A stretch of DNA of 51,252 nt from Glycomyces salinus (GCF_016428645.1 NZ_JAELXW010000040.1:1-51252); one strand, 5' to 3'; positions 1 to 9,193 are shown, counted from the first letter of the stretch. Made by a program: numbers and translations. The notes: generated by a model not told the origin, from the sequence alone.

Positions 1-1
1 C

Positions 2-574
<573 letters not shown>

Positions 575-777
575 CCTCGACCCGAACCCACCCGAAGACC
601 GCATACCGCCCCGGCCCACCGCACACGTCTTCATCGCCGATAGGTCGAAGCCCGACCCCATTCAGCCCGATGCCCAGCCACCGGCCGGAGCCACCACTCC
701 ACTTATCGTCGTCGCCCGCCTGTAGCCTGACCCGGTCAGGCCCGACCATCCGATTCCTCATCCAGGCGCTCCGCTTC

Positions 778-805
778 GGGACTGTCCTGAAAACAGGACA
801 GTCCC
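778..805 (-). terminator. Hairpin downstream of nasA
   Basis: A perfect 12-bp inverted repeat (GGGACTGTCCTG and its complement) with an AAAA loop lies 22 bp past the nasA stop. There is no T-run on the minus strand, so it would be a U-less terminator of the kind common in actinobacteria. The rest of 575-827 shows no gene I can support. Confidence 0.6.
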
Positions 806-827
806 CACCCGGCCTTTGGATCTGGAT

Positions 828-2867
828 TCACGGCCGCGCGGCCGGGGCGATCTTGACCGCGCAGACCTTGAACTCGGGCATGCGGCTGATCGGGTCCAGT
901 ACGTCGGAGACGGCGGCGTTGGCGTTCTCGGCACCCGGGAAGTGGAACGGGGAGAACACCGTGTCGGGGCGGATGTCCGCGCTGAGCCGGGCCGGGGCGG
1001 TGTAGGAGCCGCGCCGGGAGGTCACGCGCACCGGGTCTCCCTCGCCGATGCCGTGGCGGACGGCCGTGTCCGGGTGGATCTGGAGGAACTGCCCGCCTTC
1101 GAGCGAGCCGATCAGGCGGGTCTGGGCGCCAGACTGATACTGGGTGAGGACGCGCCCGGTGGTCAGGTACAGCGGGTACACGTCGTCGCGCCGCTCGGCG
1201 GGGTGCCGGTAGTCCACGGCGGTGAACTTGGCCCTGCCGTCGGGGGTGTTGAACTTGAAGTCGGCGAACATGCGGGGCGTGCCCTCGTGCTCGGGGCCCG
1301 GCACCGGCCACTGGAACGTGCGCTGCTCCAGCCGCTCGTAGCTCAGGCCCGAGTAGTCGGCCTTGCCGCCGGCCGAGGCGCGGCCGAGCTCCTCGAAGAT
1401 CTCCTCGGGGTCGGTCGAGTAGGCGCCGGGGGCCTCCAGGCGCGCGGCCAGCTCCTTCATGATCCACAGGTCGCCGCGGACGCCTTCGGGCGCCTCGCGC
1501 AGCGAGCGGCGCCGGATGATCCGGCCCTCCAGGTTGGTCATGGTCCCGTCCTCTTCGGCCCATTGGGTGACCGGGAGGACGACCTCGGCGAGCCGCGCGG
1601 TCTCGGACATGACGAAGTCGAAGGCGACCAGGCAGTCCAGGGCGCGCAGCCGGTCGGCGACCCGGGCGGCGCGGGGCGCCGAGACGACGGGGTTGGAGCC
1701 GAGCACGAACATCATCTTGACCTCGTCGCCGCACTTGCGCAGCAGCTCCACGGCCGAGACGCCCGGCCCGGGGATGGTCTCGGGGTCGACGCCCCAGACG
1801 GCGGCGACGTGCTCTCGCGCGGCCGGATCGGTGATCATGCGGTAGCCGGGCAGCTGGTCTGACTTCTGGCCGTGCTCGCGACCGCCCTGGCCGTTGCCCT
1901 GGCCGGTGATGCACCCGTAGCCCGAGGAGGGCTTGCCGGGCAGGCCGAGCGCGAGCGCCAGGTTGATCCAGGCGGTGACGGTGTCGACGCCCTTGGCGTG
2001 CTGCTCGGAGCCGCGCGCGGTCAGGATCGCCACCTTGCCTAGCGAGAGGAGCCGCGCCGTGGCGTACAGGTCGGGGACGCTCACGCCGGTGATGCGCTCG
2101 ACGAAGGCCGGCCAGTACCCGGCGGCGGTCTGGCGGACCTCGTCGAAACCGTCGGTGTGGGCGTCGATGTACTCGTGGTCGATGTAGCCCTGCTCGATCG
2201 CGATGTGCAGCAGGCCGTTGGCCAGGGCCAGGTCGGTGCCGGGCTGGGGCTGGAGGTGGAGCTGGGCGGACTCGGCCGTGGCGGTGCGGCGGGGGTCGAC
2301 GACGATGAGCTCGGCGCCGGTCAGGTACCGCATGAACGGCGGCATGGTCTCGGCCGGGTTGCCCCCGACCAGCAGGACCACGTCGGACTCCTTGAGGTCC
2401 TCGGACGGGAACGGCAGGCCCCGGTCGACGCCGAACGCGCGATTGAGCGCGCCGGCGGCCGAGGACATGCAGAACCGGCCGTTGTAGTCGATGTGCTTGG
2501 TGCCCAGGGCCAGGCGGGTCCACTTGCCGAGCTGGTAGACCTTCTCGTTGGTCAGTCCGCCGCCGCCGAAGACGCCGACGGCGTCCTTGCCGTGCTCGGT
2601 CTGGACGGCCCGGATCCGGTCGGCGACGTGGTCGAGGGCGGTCTCCCACGAGACCGGCTGCCCGCGCAGCAGCGGGGTGGTGACGCGTTCGGGGTGGTCG
2701 AGCAGTTCGGGGCTGGTCCAGCCCTTCTTGCACATGCCGCCGCCGCGCGGGGCGGCGGTGACCTGTCCGGACTCGTCCTCCTCCAGCCGCATCCCGCACT
2801 GCAGGGCGCAGTACGGGCAGTGGGTGTCGGCGGTGCGGAGGACCGGCAGGCTGGTGCGAACGCTCAT
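828..2867 (-). CDS. nasA: Assimilatory nitrate reductase catalytic subunit
   Basis: A 679-residue molybdopterin oxidoreductase that should reduce nitrate to nitrite in the cytoplasm. An N-terminal [4Fe-4S] motif is visible (C17, C20 and C24 in CPYCALQCG, then C46 in GGGMCKKGW). The candidate molybdenum-ligand cysteine is C133 in YNGRFCMSS, and the C-terminal dinucleotide-binding region contains LYLTTGRVLTQYQSG. The absence of a twin-arginine signal, the ~680-residue length and the narK neighbour favour the ferredoxin- or flavodoxin-dependent assimilatory type over respiratory NarG or formate dehydrogenase. The ATG at 2867 directly precedes the Fe-S domain; the frame stays open upstream but is antisense-like there. 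No nitrite reductase gene of the NirBD type is nearby. Confidence 0.88.
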   Translation of the reverse strand: MSVRTSLPVLRTADTHCPYCALQCGMRLEEDESGQVTAAPRGGGMCKKGWTSPELLDHPERVTTPLLRGQPVSWETALDHVADRIRAVQTEHGKDAVGVFGGGGLTNEKVYQLGKWTRLALGTKHIDYNGRFCMSSAAGALNRAFGVDRGLPFPSEDLKESDVVLLVGGNPAETMPPFMRYLTGAELIVVDPRRTATAESAQLHLQPQPGTDLALANGLLHIAIEQGYIDHEYIDAHTDGFDEVRQTAAGYWPAFVERITGVSVPDLYATARLLSLGKVAILTARGSEQHAKGVDTVTAWINLALALGLPGKPSSGYGCITGQGNGQGGREHGQKSDQLPGYRMITDPAAREHVAAVWGVDPETIPGPGVSAVELLRKCGDEVKMMFVLGSNPVVSAPRAARVADRLRALDCLVAFDFVMSETARLAEVVLPVTQWAEEDGTMTNLEGRIIRRRSLREAPEGVRGDLWIMKELAARLEAPGAYSTDPEEIFEELGRASAGGKADYSGLSYERLEQRTFQWPVPGPEHEGTPRMFADFKFNTPDGRAKFTAVDYRHPAERRDDVYPLYLTTGRVLTQYQSGAQTRLIGSLEGGQFLQIHPDTAVRHGIGEGDPVRVTSRRGSYTAPARLSADIRPDTVFSPFHFPGAENANAAVSDVLDPISRMPEFKVCAVKIAPAARP

Positions 2868-2927
2868 CCCACGAGTGTGCGCCGGTGCGATTTCATCGTC
2901 ACAAGGCGCATGTTTCTGGAATGCTAA

Positions 2928-2965
2928 GTGGCCCGCAATCGTCCGCTCGGGCGATTGCAGGCCAC
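2928..2965 (-). terminator. Strong hairpin between narK and nasA
   Basis: A 16-17 bp stem with one mismatch and one G-U pair and a 4-nt loop (GTGGCC...GGCCAC at its base) fills the middle of the 116-bp gap. No T-run follows on the minus strand. It could attenuate read-through from narK into nasA or stabilise the narK 3' end. Confidence 0.5.
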
Positions 2966-2983
2966 TCGATCGACGGGTGAACC

Positions 2984-4399
2984 TCAGACCTTGGCGTAGG
3001 CCAGGCTCGGGGAGCGGTCGCCCATGACCTTGCGCTGGTAGAACCACCAGTTCATGAACAGGAAGATCGCGTAGAAGGCCAGGAAGCCGTACATGGCGAC
3101 CACGACCGAGCCGGTCTGCTCGTTCGAGATCCGGAAGCCCTGGTTGATGAGGAAGCCGCCGAAGGCGCCGATCGCGGAGATCCAGCCGAGCGCGGCGGCG
3201 GTGAGCTTCTTGGCCTGCACGACCTCGGCCTCGTTGGTCTCGCGGCCCGCGTTCGCGGTGGCCTCGGCCTGGAAGATCGCCGGGATCGACCGGTACGTCG
3301 AGCCGTTCGCGACGCCGCTCATCAGGAACAGCACCATGAAGGAGACGAAGAACAGCGCGAACGAGCCGATGTTGATGCCGCCGATGGCGCCGAGGACGCC
3401 GGCGCCCATGACGATGAACGACACGCTCGTGATCGGGGCCCCGGCCCACTTGTCGGCGAGCCAACCGCCGACCGGGCGCGACAGCGATCCGACCAGCGGC
3501 CCGAGCGCGGCCAGCCACAGCGACTGGAACTCGGGGAACTCGATCCTGATCACCAGCGGGAACGCGAAGGAGTAGCCGATGAACGACCCGAACGTCCCGA
3601 TGTAGAGAACGCTCATGATCCAGGTGTGCTTGCGCCTCAGCGCGGGCAGCTGCTGCTTGATCGGGGTGCGCGAGACGGACAGGTTGTCCATGTAGCGCCA
3701 GGCCATGATCGCGGCGAAGACCGCCAGGACCAGCCACAGCAGCGGCACGTTGTGCAGCCAGATGCTGTCTCCGGCGTCATTGGTGCCCTGCGAGGCGCCG
3801 AAGATCCCGAGCGCGATCACGAACGGGCCGACGAACTGCACGGCCGGGACGCCGATGTTGCCGCCCGCGGCGTTGACGCCGAGCGCCGTCCCGCGGTACC
3901 GCTCGGGATAGAAGTAGGAGATGTTCGCCATCGAGGAGGCGAAGTTGCCGCCCCCGAACCCGGCGGTGACGCCCGCGAGGATGAACATCCAGTACGGGGT
4001 GCCGGGGTTCATGAGGCAGTAGGCCAGCAGCGCGGTCGGGATCACCAGCAGGCCGGCGGAGATGATGGTCCAGTTGCGCCCGCCGAATATCGCGACGGCC
4101 GCGGTGTAGGGGATGCGCAGGAACGAGCCCACGAGGTTCGGCACGGCGGTGAGCCAGAACAGCTGGCTGGTGGAGAAGTCGAATCCCGCGACCGCCAGGT
4201 AGGGGGCGACGATCGAGAACATCACCCATACCGAGAAGCCCAGGTGTTCGGCGATGACCGACCACAGGAGGTTGCGCTTGGCCACCTTCTTGCCGGTCGA
4301 CTGCCAGAAGGCTTCGTCGTCGGGCCTCCAGTCGGAGATCCAGCCCTTGCGGGTCTCGGTCGGCTCGTCGGCCGTGGTCTTAGGCATTGTCGCTGTCAT
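2984..4399 (-). CDS. narK: Nitrate/nitrite MFS transporter
   Basis: A 471-residue inner-membrane transporter of the NNP branch of the major facilitator superfamily, with about 12 hydrophobic segments. The nitrate signature is visible near residues 150-175 (a GGGNFASSMANISYFYP stretch, then GTALGVNAAGGNIG). It lies immediately upstream of nasA on the same strand, so the pair forms a nitrate uptake and reduction unit. The ATG at 4399 is chosen as the first start of the family-like N-terminus; a second ATG at 4387 (MPKTT) is also possible, and neither has a strong Shine-Dalgarno sequence. A GlnR-like array lies just upstream. Confidence 0.92.
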   Translation of the reverse strand: MTATMPKTTADEPTETRKGWISDWRPDDEAFWQSTGKKVAKRNLLWSVIAEHLGFSVWVMFSIVAPYLAVAGFDFSTSQLFWLTAVPNLVGSFLRIPYTAAVAIFGGRNWTIISAGLLVIPTALLAYCLMNPGTPYWMFILAGVTAGFGGGNFASSMANISYFYPERYRGTALGVNAAGGNIGVPAVQFVGPFVIALGIFGASQGTNDAGDSIWLHNVPLLWLVLAVFAAIMAWRYMDNLSVSRTPIKQQLPALRRKHTWIMSVLYIGTFGSFIGYSFAFPLVIRIEFPEFQSLWLAALGPLVGSLSRPVGGWLADKWAGAPITSVSFIVMGAGVLGAIGGINIGSFALFFVSFMVLFLMSGVANGSTYRSIPAIFQAEATANAGRETNEAEVVQAKKLTAAALGWISAIGAFGGFLINQGFRISNEQTGSVVVAMYGFLAFYAIFLFMNWWFYQRKVMGDRSPSLAYAKV

Positions 4400-4432
4400 G
4401 CGACCACCGTGCGGGGGCGGCGTTGCCTGTGT

Positions 4433-4481
4433 TTTCGGCGGCTGTGCCGAAGCTGTGAAGATCGGCTCACGGTTCTGTTAC
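4433..4481 (-). promoter_or_regulatory. Candidate GlnR-type operator upstream of narK
   Basis: On the minus strand, pentamers GTAAC, GTGAG, TTCAC, GGCAC and CGAAA recur at exact 11-bp spacing, matching the gTnAC-n6-GaAAC-n6 layout known for actinobacterial GlnR boxes, with several mismatches. It ends 34 bp before the narK start codon. GlnR control of nitrate genes is established in Streptomyces and mycobacteria; the assignment here is inference. Confidence 0.4.
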
Positions 4482-4571
4482 GGAGGATGTTAGGCGGTGC
4501 TCGAGAACCCCCGGCGAGTCGATATCCGAGTCGATTTGTTCGCTCGCAAGGCGGAGGTGTGCCGCGCGGAC

Positions 4572-4623
4572 GTGACGGCGGACGAGAACCCCGTCACAGC
4601 AGGGCATGGAATAGCTTGTACGC
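4572..4623 (+). promoter_or_regulatory. Leaderless promoter and inverted repeat of the ABC exporter
   Basis: TAGCTT at 4612-4617 is a -10 element (TANNNT) exactly six bases before the ATG at 4624, predicting transcription from the start codon itself; there is no Shine-Dalgarno sequence. A 7-bp inverted repeat (GTGACGG at 4572-4578, CCGTCAC at 4591-4597, 12-bp spacer) is centred about 39 bp upstream of that start, where an activator could bind. Confidence 0.45.
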
Positions 4624-5541
4624 ATGACCGCCGCAATCGAGGTCGACGACCTCAAGAAGACCTATCGCGGCCGCAAGACCGGAGAGATCAACGCCGTCGA
4701 CGGGGTGAGCTTCCGCGTCGAGGAGGGCGAGTTCTTCGGGATCCTCGGGCCCAACGGGGCCGGCAAGACCACGACGTTGGAGATCGTCGAGGGTCTGCGC
4801 CGCCCGGACTCGGGGGACGTGCGGCTGCTGGGTTCGAGCCCCTGGCCGCACTCTCCGGCGCTGGCCGCGCGCATCGGGGTGCAGCTCCAGGCGTCGGCGT
4901 TCTTCGAGTTCCTGTCCGCGCGGGAGCAGATCGAGACCTTCGCGCGCCTCTACGGCGCCGGCGAGGCGCGCGCGGCGGCGATGCTCGAGGAGGTCGGACT
5001 GGCCGATTCGGCGAACGTCCGGGCCGAGAAGCTCTCGGGCGGCCAGAAGCAGCGGCTGTCGATCGCGTGCGCGCTGGTGGGCGACCCGGAGCTGGTGTTC
5101 CTGGACGAGCCGACCGCGGCGCTGGACCCGCAGGCGCGGCGCAACCTGTGGGACCTGATCCGGAAGATCAACGGCGAGGGCCGCACGGTGGTGCTGACGA
5201 CCCACTACATGGAGGAGGCCGAGGCGCTGTGCGACCGGGTCGCGATCATGGACGCCGGGAGGGTCCGCGCCATCGGCAGCCCGCGCGAGCTGATCGCCTC
5301 GCTGGAGGCGCCCACGCGCATCAGCGTCGCCTCCGGCCAGCTCGACGCGGCGCGGGTGGGCGAGCTGGCCGCCGGTGAGCCCGTGCGCGAGGAGGGCGGC
5401 CTGACCGTGTTCGAGACCCGAGATCCGCAGAAGCTGCTCACCGAGCTGGCCGCCGCGGGGGCCCTGGAGGACCTGGCGGTGCGCACGGCGAGCCTGGAGG
5501 ACGTGTTCCTGGAAGTCACCGGACGGGAGTGGCGCGAGTGA
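4624..5541 (+). CDS. ABC-2 exporter ATP-binding protein, DrrA/CcmA type
   Basis: A 305-residue ATPase energising the permease encoded next to it. Walker A is GPNGAGKT at residues 42-49, the ABC signature is LSGGQKQRLS, and Walker B is VFLDEP followed by the D-loop (TAALDP). The H-loop histidine lies in LTTHYMEEA. The C-terminal ~80 residues match the extension usual in DrrA-like ATPases, ending in a LEDVFLEVTG motif. The stop overlaps the permease start by four bases (GTGA), showing translational coupling. The substrate cannot be read from the sequence; drug, lipid or peptide export are all possible. Confidence 0.9.
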   Translation: MTAAIEVDDLKKTYRGRKTGEINAVDGVSFRVEEGEFFGILGPNGAGKTTTLEIVEGLRRPDSGDVRLLGSSPWPHSPALAARIGVQLQASAFFEFLSAREQIETFARLYGAGEARAAAMLEEVGLADSANVRAEKLSGGQKQRLSIACALVGDPELVFLDEPTAALDPQARRNLWDLIRKINGEGRTVVLTTHYMEEAEALCDRVAIMDAGRVRAIGSPRELIASLEAPTRISVASGQLDAARVGELAAGEPVREEGGLTVFETRDPQKLLTELAAAGALEDLAVRTASLEDVFLEVTGREWRE

Positions 5542-6620
5542 CCACCCGGACCGCCGCGCGCCCGAGCGCGGCCAAGACCTATCTGGCGCTGGTGCGGGCG
5601 CTGTGGCTGTCGTGGATGCGGGACCGGGCGCAGGTGTTCTTCAACATCGTGCTGCCGCTGATGTTCCTGGTGCTGCTCGGCCTCGTCTACGGTTCGGGCG
5701 GGGACGCGGTGCCGCGGGTGCTGACCGTCGGCGACTCGGTGCTGAGCGAGACGGTCGACCAGGCGGAACTGGAGGTCGAGGCGGCCCCCGACCTGGACGC
5801 GGCCCTGTCCGAGCTCGAGGAGGGCTCGGCCGACGCGGCCGTGGTGCGCGAGGGCGACGACCTGACCGTCTACTACTCCGAGACCTCCGGTGTCACCGGC
5901 GACCTGGCCTCGGCCCGCCTGGGCGAGCTGTTCGCCGAGATGAACGTCGAGGTCATGAGCACGCAGGGGGTCAGTCCGGCCCTGAACGTGGAGACCGAGG
6001 CGACCGAGGACCGGTCGATGGAGCCGGTGCAGTACCTCGCGCCGGGCATCCTGGCCTGGGGCATCGCGATCTCGGGCGTGTTCGGCGCGGCGGGCACGAT
6101 CGTCGACCTCAAACGCGACAAGCTGCTGCGCCGGCTGCGGATCACCCCGGCTTCTTCGGGCCGGTTCATCGCCGCCCGCATCTCGGTGAACCTGCTGGTG
6201 GCGGTGATCCAGACGGCGATCTTCCTGGGCGTGGCGGCCGGGCTGCTGGGCCTCACGCTCTCGGCGTGGACGTGGTTCGCGATCCCGCTGGTGCTGCTGG
6301 GCACCTTCTCGTTCCTGGCCATCGGCGTGGTGATCGGCTCGATCGCCCGCACCAGTCCCGGCGCGGCCGGGCTGAGCAACCTGGTGACGATGCCGATGGC
6401 CTTCGTCTCCGGCGCGTTCTGGCCGGTGGACGCCCTGCCGGGCTGGATGGCCTGGATCTCGCAGCTGTCCCCGATGACCCACCTGAACGTGGCGATCCAG
6501 AGGGTGGTGGCCCTCGGTGAACCCCCGACCGCGGTCCTGGCCCAGATCGCCTACCTGGCCGGCTTCGCCGCGGTCGTCGCGCTGATCTCCTGGAAGACCT
6601 TCAAGTTCGACGAGCTCTGA
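5538..6620 (+). CDS. ABC-2 type exporter permease
   Basis: A 360-residue membrane protein with one N-terminal transmembrane segment (around VFFNIVLPLMFLVLLGLVYG), an external acidic domain of roughly 130 residues, and five further hydrophobic segments in the C-terminal half. This is the layout of the ABC-2 permease subfamily with a large extracytoplasmic loop. The GTG at 5538 overlaps the ATPase stop and has GGGAG upstream; another GTG at 5529 would add three residues. It works with the preceding ATPase as a homodimeric exporter core. Confidence 0.85.
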   Translation: MTTRTAARPSAAKTYLALVRALWLSWMRDRAQVFFNIVLPLMFLVLLGLVYGSGGDAVPRVLTVGDSVLSETVDQAELEVEAAPDLDAALSELEEGSADAAVVREGDDLTVYYSETSGVTGDLASARLGELFAEMNVEVMSTQGVSPALNVETEATEDRSMEPVQYLAPGILAWGIAISGVFGAAGTIVDLKRDKLLRRLRITPASSGRFIAARISVNLLVAVIQTAIFLGVAAGLLGLTLSAWTWFAIPLVLLGTFSFLAIGVVIGSIARTSPGAAGLSNLVTMPMAFVSGAFWPVDALPGWMAWISQLSPMTHLNVAIQRVVALGEPPTAVLAQIAYLAGFAAVVALISWKTFKFDEL

Positions 6621-6654
6621 GCGCGTCGCAGCGGATGATTACAAACTTGCTAGC

Positions 6655-6666
6655 TATAATGATTGC
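6655..6666 (+). promoter_or_regulatory. Perfect -10 box of a leaderless vapBC promoter
   Basis: TATAAT at 6655-6660 lies six bases before the vapB ATG, so transcription should begin at the start codon. The AT-rich stretch around it (with the GCTAGC palindrome just upstream) stands out from the GC-rich surroundings and is a likely site for autorepression by VapB. Confidence 0.65.
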
Positions 6667-6915
6667 ATGCCGAATGTATTGATCCGATCACTCTCAGAGG
6701 AAGAGCTCGACCAGCTCCGAGCGATGGCCGATTCCCGTCACATGTCGCTGCAGTCCTTCATGGCGGACATGGTCCGCAAGACGTTGTCCGCAGATCACAA
6801 CCGCAATAAGCTCGCGGAGATCGAGGCTCACCTCAAGTCCATGCCCCCCGCCACCTTCACCACCGAGGACCTGCTCGCCGCCAAGGATGCGCCTCGCCAC
6901 GGAACCGACGCATGA
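6667..6915 (+). CDS. vapB: VapB/FitA-type antitoxin
   Basis: An 82-residue protein with an N-terminal ribbon-helix-helix-like fold (NVLIRSLSEEELDQLRAMA, then a second helix SLQSFMADMVRKTL) used for DNA binding, and a C-terminal tail that should wrap the toxin. It overlaps the toxin gene by four bases (ATGA), the usual coupling in VapBC modules. It starts only 46 bp after the ABC permease but has its own near-perfect promoter. The family is inferred from the ribbon-helix-helix pattern and the partner. Confidence 0.85.
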   Translation: MPNVLIRSLSEEELDQLRAMADSRHMSLQSFMADMVRKTLSADHNRNKLAEIEAHLKSMPPATFTTEDLLAAKDAPRHGTDA

Positions 6916-7319
6916 TCGTCGTCGATTCCAGTGCGTTGATCCGCGCGCTCACCGACGATCGAGTCCTTGGCGACAAAGCTCGCGCCGAGCTTTCGATGCA
7001 CGAGCAGTGGCTGGCCCCGACGCATCTCACGGCCGAGTTCGCCCACGGCCTACGGGGCATGGTGCGGGGAGACAAGATCGAACAGGAACGGGCGGAGTGG
7101 GCCCTCCGCGAGTACTTCGACCTCGACCTACAACTCGTGCCGCCGGACCTCACCGTGACAGAACGATGCTGGAAGCTGCGTCATAACCTCAGCACCTACG
7201 ATGCACTCTACGTAGCGCTCGCTGAGCACCTCAACCTCGAACTGCTCACAGCCGATGCTCGTATCGAGCGTTCAGGGGTGGCGCAGTGCTCGATTGCCAC
7301 GCTTCGAGCGGACTCCTGA
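6912..7319 (+). CDS. vapC: PIN-domain ribonuclease toxin VapC
   Basis: A 135-residue PIN domain with all expected acidic residues: D5 (VVDSSALI), E42 (TAEFAHGL), D97 (TYDALYVALAE) and D115 (LLTADARI). These coordinate metal for RNA cleavage; VapC toxins usually cut tRNA or rRNA, but the target cannot be predicted here. Length is normal and no residue is missing, so it should be active. It is convergent with rsmI, 6 bp away, with no terminator between. Confidence 0.9.
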   Translation: MIVVDSSALIRALTDDRVLGDKARAELSMHEQWLAPTHLTAEFAHGLRGMVRGDKIEQERAEWALREYFDLDLQLVPPDLTVTERCWKLRHNLSTYDALYVALAEHLNLELLTADARIERSGVAQCSIATLRADS

Positions 7320-7325
7320 ATTCGT

Positions 7326-8177
7326 TCAGTCGGGCTTGATCAGGGCGTCGTAGACCTCCCGTTTGGGGATGCCGAAGCGGGAGGCGACCTGCTTCATCGC
7401 GGTCTTGCGGTCCAGGCCCTGGGCTTCCAGGACGCCTACGGCCGCGGCCAGGGCCTCCGGGGTGGCCTCCTCGGGGTCGGGGCCGGACCAGCCCTCGACG
7501 ACCAGGGTGATCTCGCCGCGCGGCGGGTCGTCGGCGGCACCGGTCCGCAGTTCGGCCAGGGTGCCGCGGCGGACCTCCTCGTGGGTCTTGGTCAGCTCCC
7601 GGCACAGCGCCGCCCGCCGTTCGGCGCCGAAGACCGCCGACATCGCCTCCAGGGTCGCCTCGATCCGCCGGGGCGACTCGAAGAAGACCATCGTCCGCTC
7701 GTCCTCGGCGAGGTCCTCGAAGCGCCGCCGGCGCTCGCCTTCCTTGCGGGGCGCGAAGCCCTCGAAGCAGAACCGGTCGCACGGCAGGCCCGAGAGCGCC
7801 AGCGCGGTCGTGACGGCGCTCGGCCCGGGCGCGGCCGTCACCGCGATCCCGGCTTTGACCGCGGCCCGGACCAGCCGGTACCCGGGGTCGGAGACCGAGG
7901 GCATGCCGCCGTCGGTGATGACGGCGACCCGCTTGCCGTCGTGCAACTGTTCTATCAGCGTCTCGGTGCGTCCGGTCTCGTTCCCCTCGAAGTAGGAGGT
8001 GATCGCGGCCCCGGTGGTGACGCCGAGCTCGCTCAGGAGTCGCTGCAGCCGCCGGGTATCCTCTGCGGCGATGACGTCAGCGCGGGACAGCTCGGCCGCC
8101 ACCCGAGGCGAGGCGTCCTCTGGATTTCCCAGGGGCGCACCGAGAAGCACGAGCACGCCCGTCGATGATGTTGACAC
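7326..8177 (-). CDS. rsmI: 16S rRNA (cytidine-1402 2'-O) methyltransferase
   Basis: A 283-residue SAM-dependent tetrapyrrole-methylase-fold enzyme that methylates C1402 in the ribosomal decoding centre. Visible motifs are VLLGAPLGNPEDASPR at the N-terminus, AAEDTRR, the loop ITDGGMPSVSDPGYRLV, and APGPSAVTTALALSGLP. A GTG at 8177 gives the family length (E. coli RsmI is 286 residues). Upstream, GATACT lies six bases before that GTG, resembling the leaderless promoters elsewhere in the window. The open frame extends further upstream, but that part is not conserved-looking. Confidence 0.92.
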   Translation of the reverse strand: MSTSSTGVLVLLGAPLGNPEDASPRVAAELSRADVIAAEDTRRLQRLLSELGVTTGAAITSYFEGNETGRTETLIEQLHDGKRVAVITDGGMPSVSDPGYRLVRAAVKAGIAVTAAPGPSAVTTALALSGLPCDRFCFEGFAPRKEGERRRRFEDLAEDERTMVFFESPRRIEATLEAMSAVFGAERRAALCRELTKTHEEVRRGTLAELRTGAADDPPRGEITLVVEGWSGPDPEEATPEALAAAVGVLEAQGLDRKTAMKQVASRFGIPKREVYDALIKPD

Positions 8178-8436
8178 TCGGCCAGTATCCACTACCGTCG
8201 AGCCGAGCGGCACGGCTCGGTGACCGGGTGATGCCGCATCGCCGTTCGCGGGCGCCTTCGGCGGGGTCCGCGGCCACGGACCGGCGCAGCGAGAAATGCA
8301 CATGCAACTTGCGCGGCCATCTTGTCCGGTACCCGACAGTGACCTTACATATGAGCGAACAGTAACGGATACTGGGAGTCACACCACAGGCGACATAACG
8401 AACCCGCACGCCCTGCCGAACACAGTGGAGCACGCC

Positions 8437-9144
8437 ATGTCCGTGATCGCAAGAGCCGGAGCGGTAATCGCCGCTCTCGTCATCGGATACTTCGCACTCG
8501 GTTTCATCGCCGAATATTGGGCCTGGCTGGTCTCGATAACGATCCTGTTGGGGGGCACCGCGCTCGCGGCGTGGGTCCTCTTCCGCGGTCGAGGCGACTC
8601 GCCCGAGCACCGCGACCGCCAGCTCACCGCCGAGCGGAACGAGCTGATGCGAAGCATCGACAAGATGCCCGTCCCCGCTTTCGACTCCATGGTCGGCCAG
8701 CTCCTCATCCGCTTGGACGCCAAGCGAGTCAAGAAGTTCGGCCACCGCCGCAACAACCTCGGCTGCAACTTCGTGGTCACGCTGGGGACCGGCCAGCGCA
8801 TCGTCGTACGGGCCAAGAAGGACGACCGCATCGTGCGCCGCGAGGGGGCACGCCACATCCAGCTTCTCGGCGGGGAGATCCATCCCCGCTGGAACTGCGA
8901 CGCCGGCGTCCTCATCACCAACGCCAACCTCCACACCATCCGGCACGCGGCCCGCAACGACACCGTCGCGGCCCAGCTCGGCGTCCTCGTCGTCGACCGC
9001 GGGAAGCTCGCCGAGTGGATCGACACCGGAGAACCGCCCGCCCAGCTCCTGCCGGTGCCCAAGGAGATCCAGGCCGCTCCCCCGGCCGAATCCGAGACCA
9101 CCAGTGATGGCACGAGCCGCACTGCCACGCTCGCGGAGCCGTAG
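8437..9144 (+). CDS. Membrane protein with degenerate Mrr-type endonuclease domain
   Basis: A 235-residue protein. Two transmembrane segments occupy roughly residues 5-24 and 29-49; the rest resembles an Mrr_cat (PD-(D/E)XK) domain from about residue 80 to 195, ending in the typical GVLITN...A...LGVLVVDRGKLAEWI pattern. In active Mrr enzymes a conserved Asp precedes a (Q/E)XK motif. Here the Asp position appears to be Asn111 (LGCNFVV) and the second motif is VRAKK (residues 124-128), so catalysis is doubtful. The ATG at 8437 has GGAG eight bases upstream. No restriction or modification partner is nearby. The 259 bp before it hold no gene I can support. Confidence 0.6.
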   Translation: MSVIARAGAVIAALVIGYFALGFIAEYWAWLVSITILLGGTALAAWVLFRGRGDSPEHRDRQLTAERNELMRSIDKMPVPAFDSMVGQLLIRLDAKRVKKFGHRRNNLGCNFVVTLGTGQRIVVRAKKDDRIVRREGARHIQLLGGEIHPRWNCDAGVLITNANLHTIRHAARNDTVAAQLGVLVVDRGKLAEWIDTGEPPAQLLPVPKEIQAAPPAESETTSDGTSRTATLAEP

Positions 9145-9157
9145 CGCGGCAAGGCGG

Positions 9158-9184
9158 CGGGGCGGGGCCACAGGCCCCGCCCCG
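9158..9184. terminator. Bidirectional terminator hairpin
   Basis: A perfect 12-bp GC-rich stem (CGGGGCGGGGCC and its complement) with an ACA loop between two convergent genes. It has no T-run on either strand. Confidence 0.7.
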
Positions 9185-9193
9185 TCCTGCCGC

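Noticed and set aside
736-2799. Long open frame of 687 codons antisense or frame-shifted to nasA
   Set aside because: Arg/Pro/Gly-rich translation typical of an alternative frame in GC-rich DNA; the nasA frame carries all family motifs.
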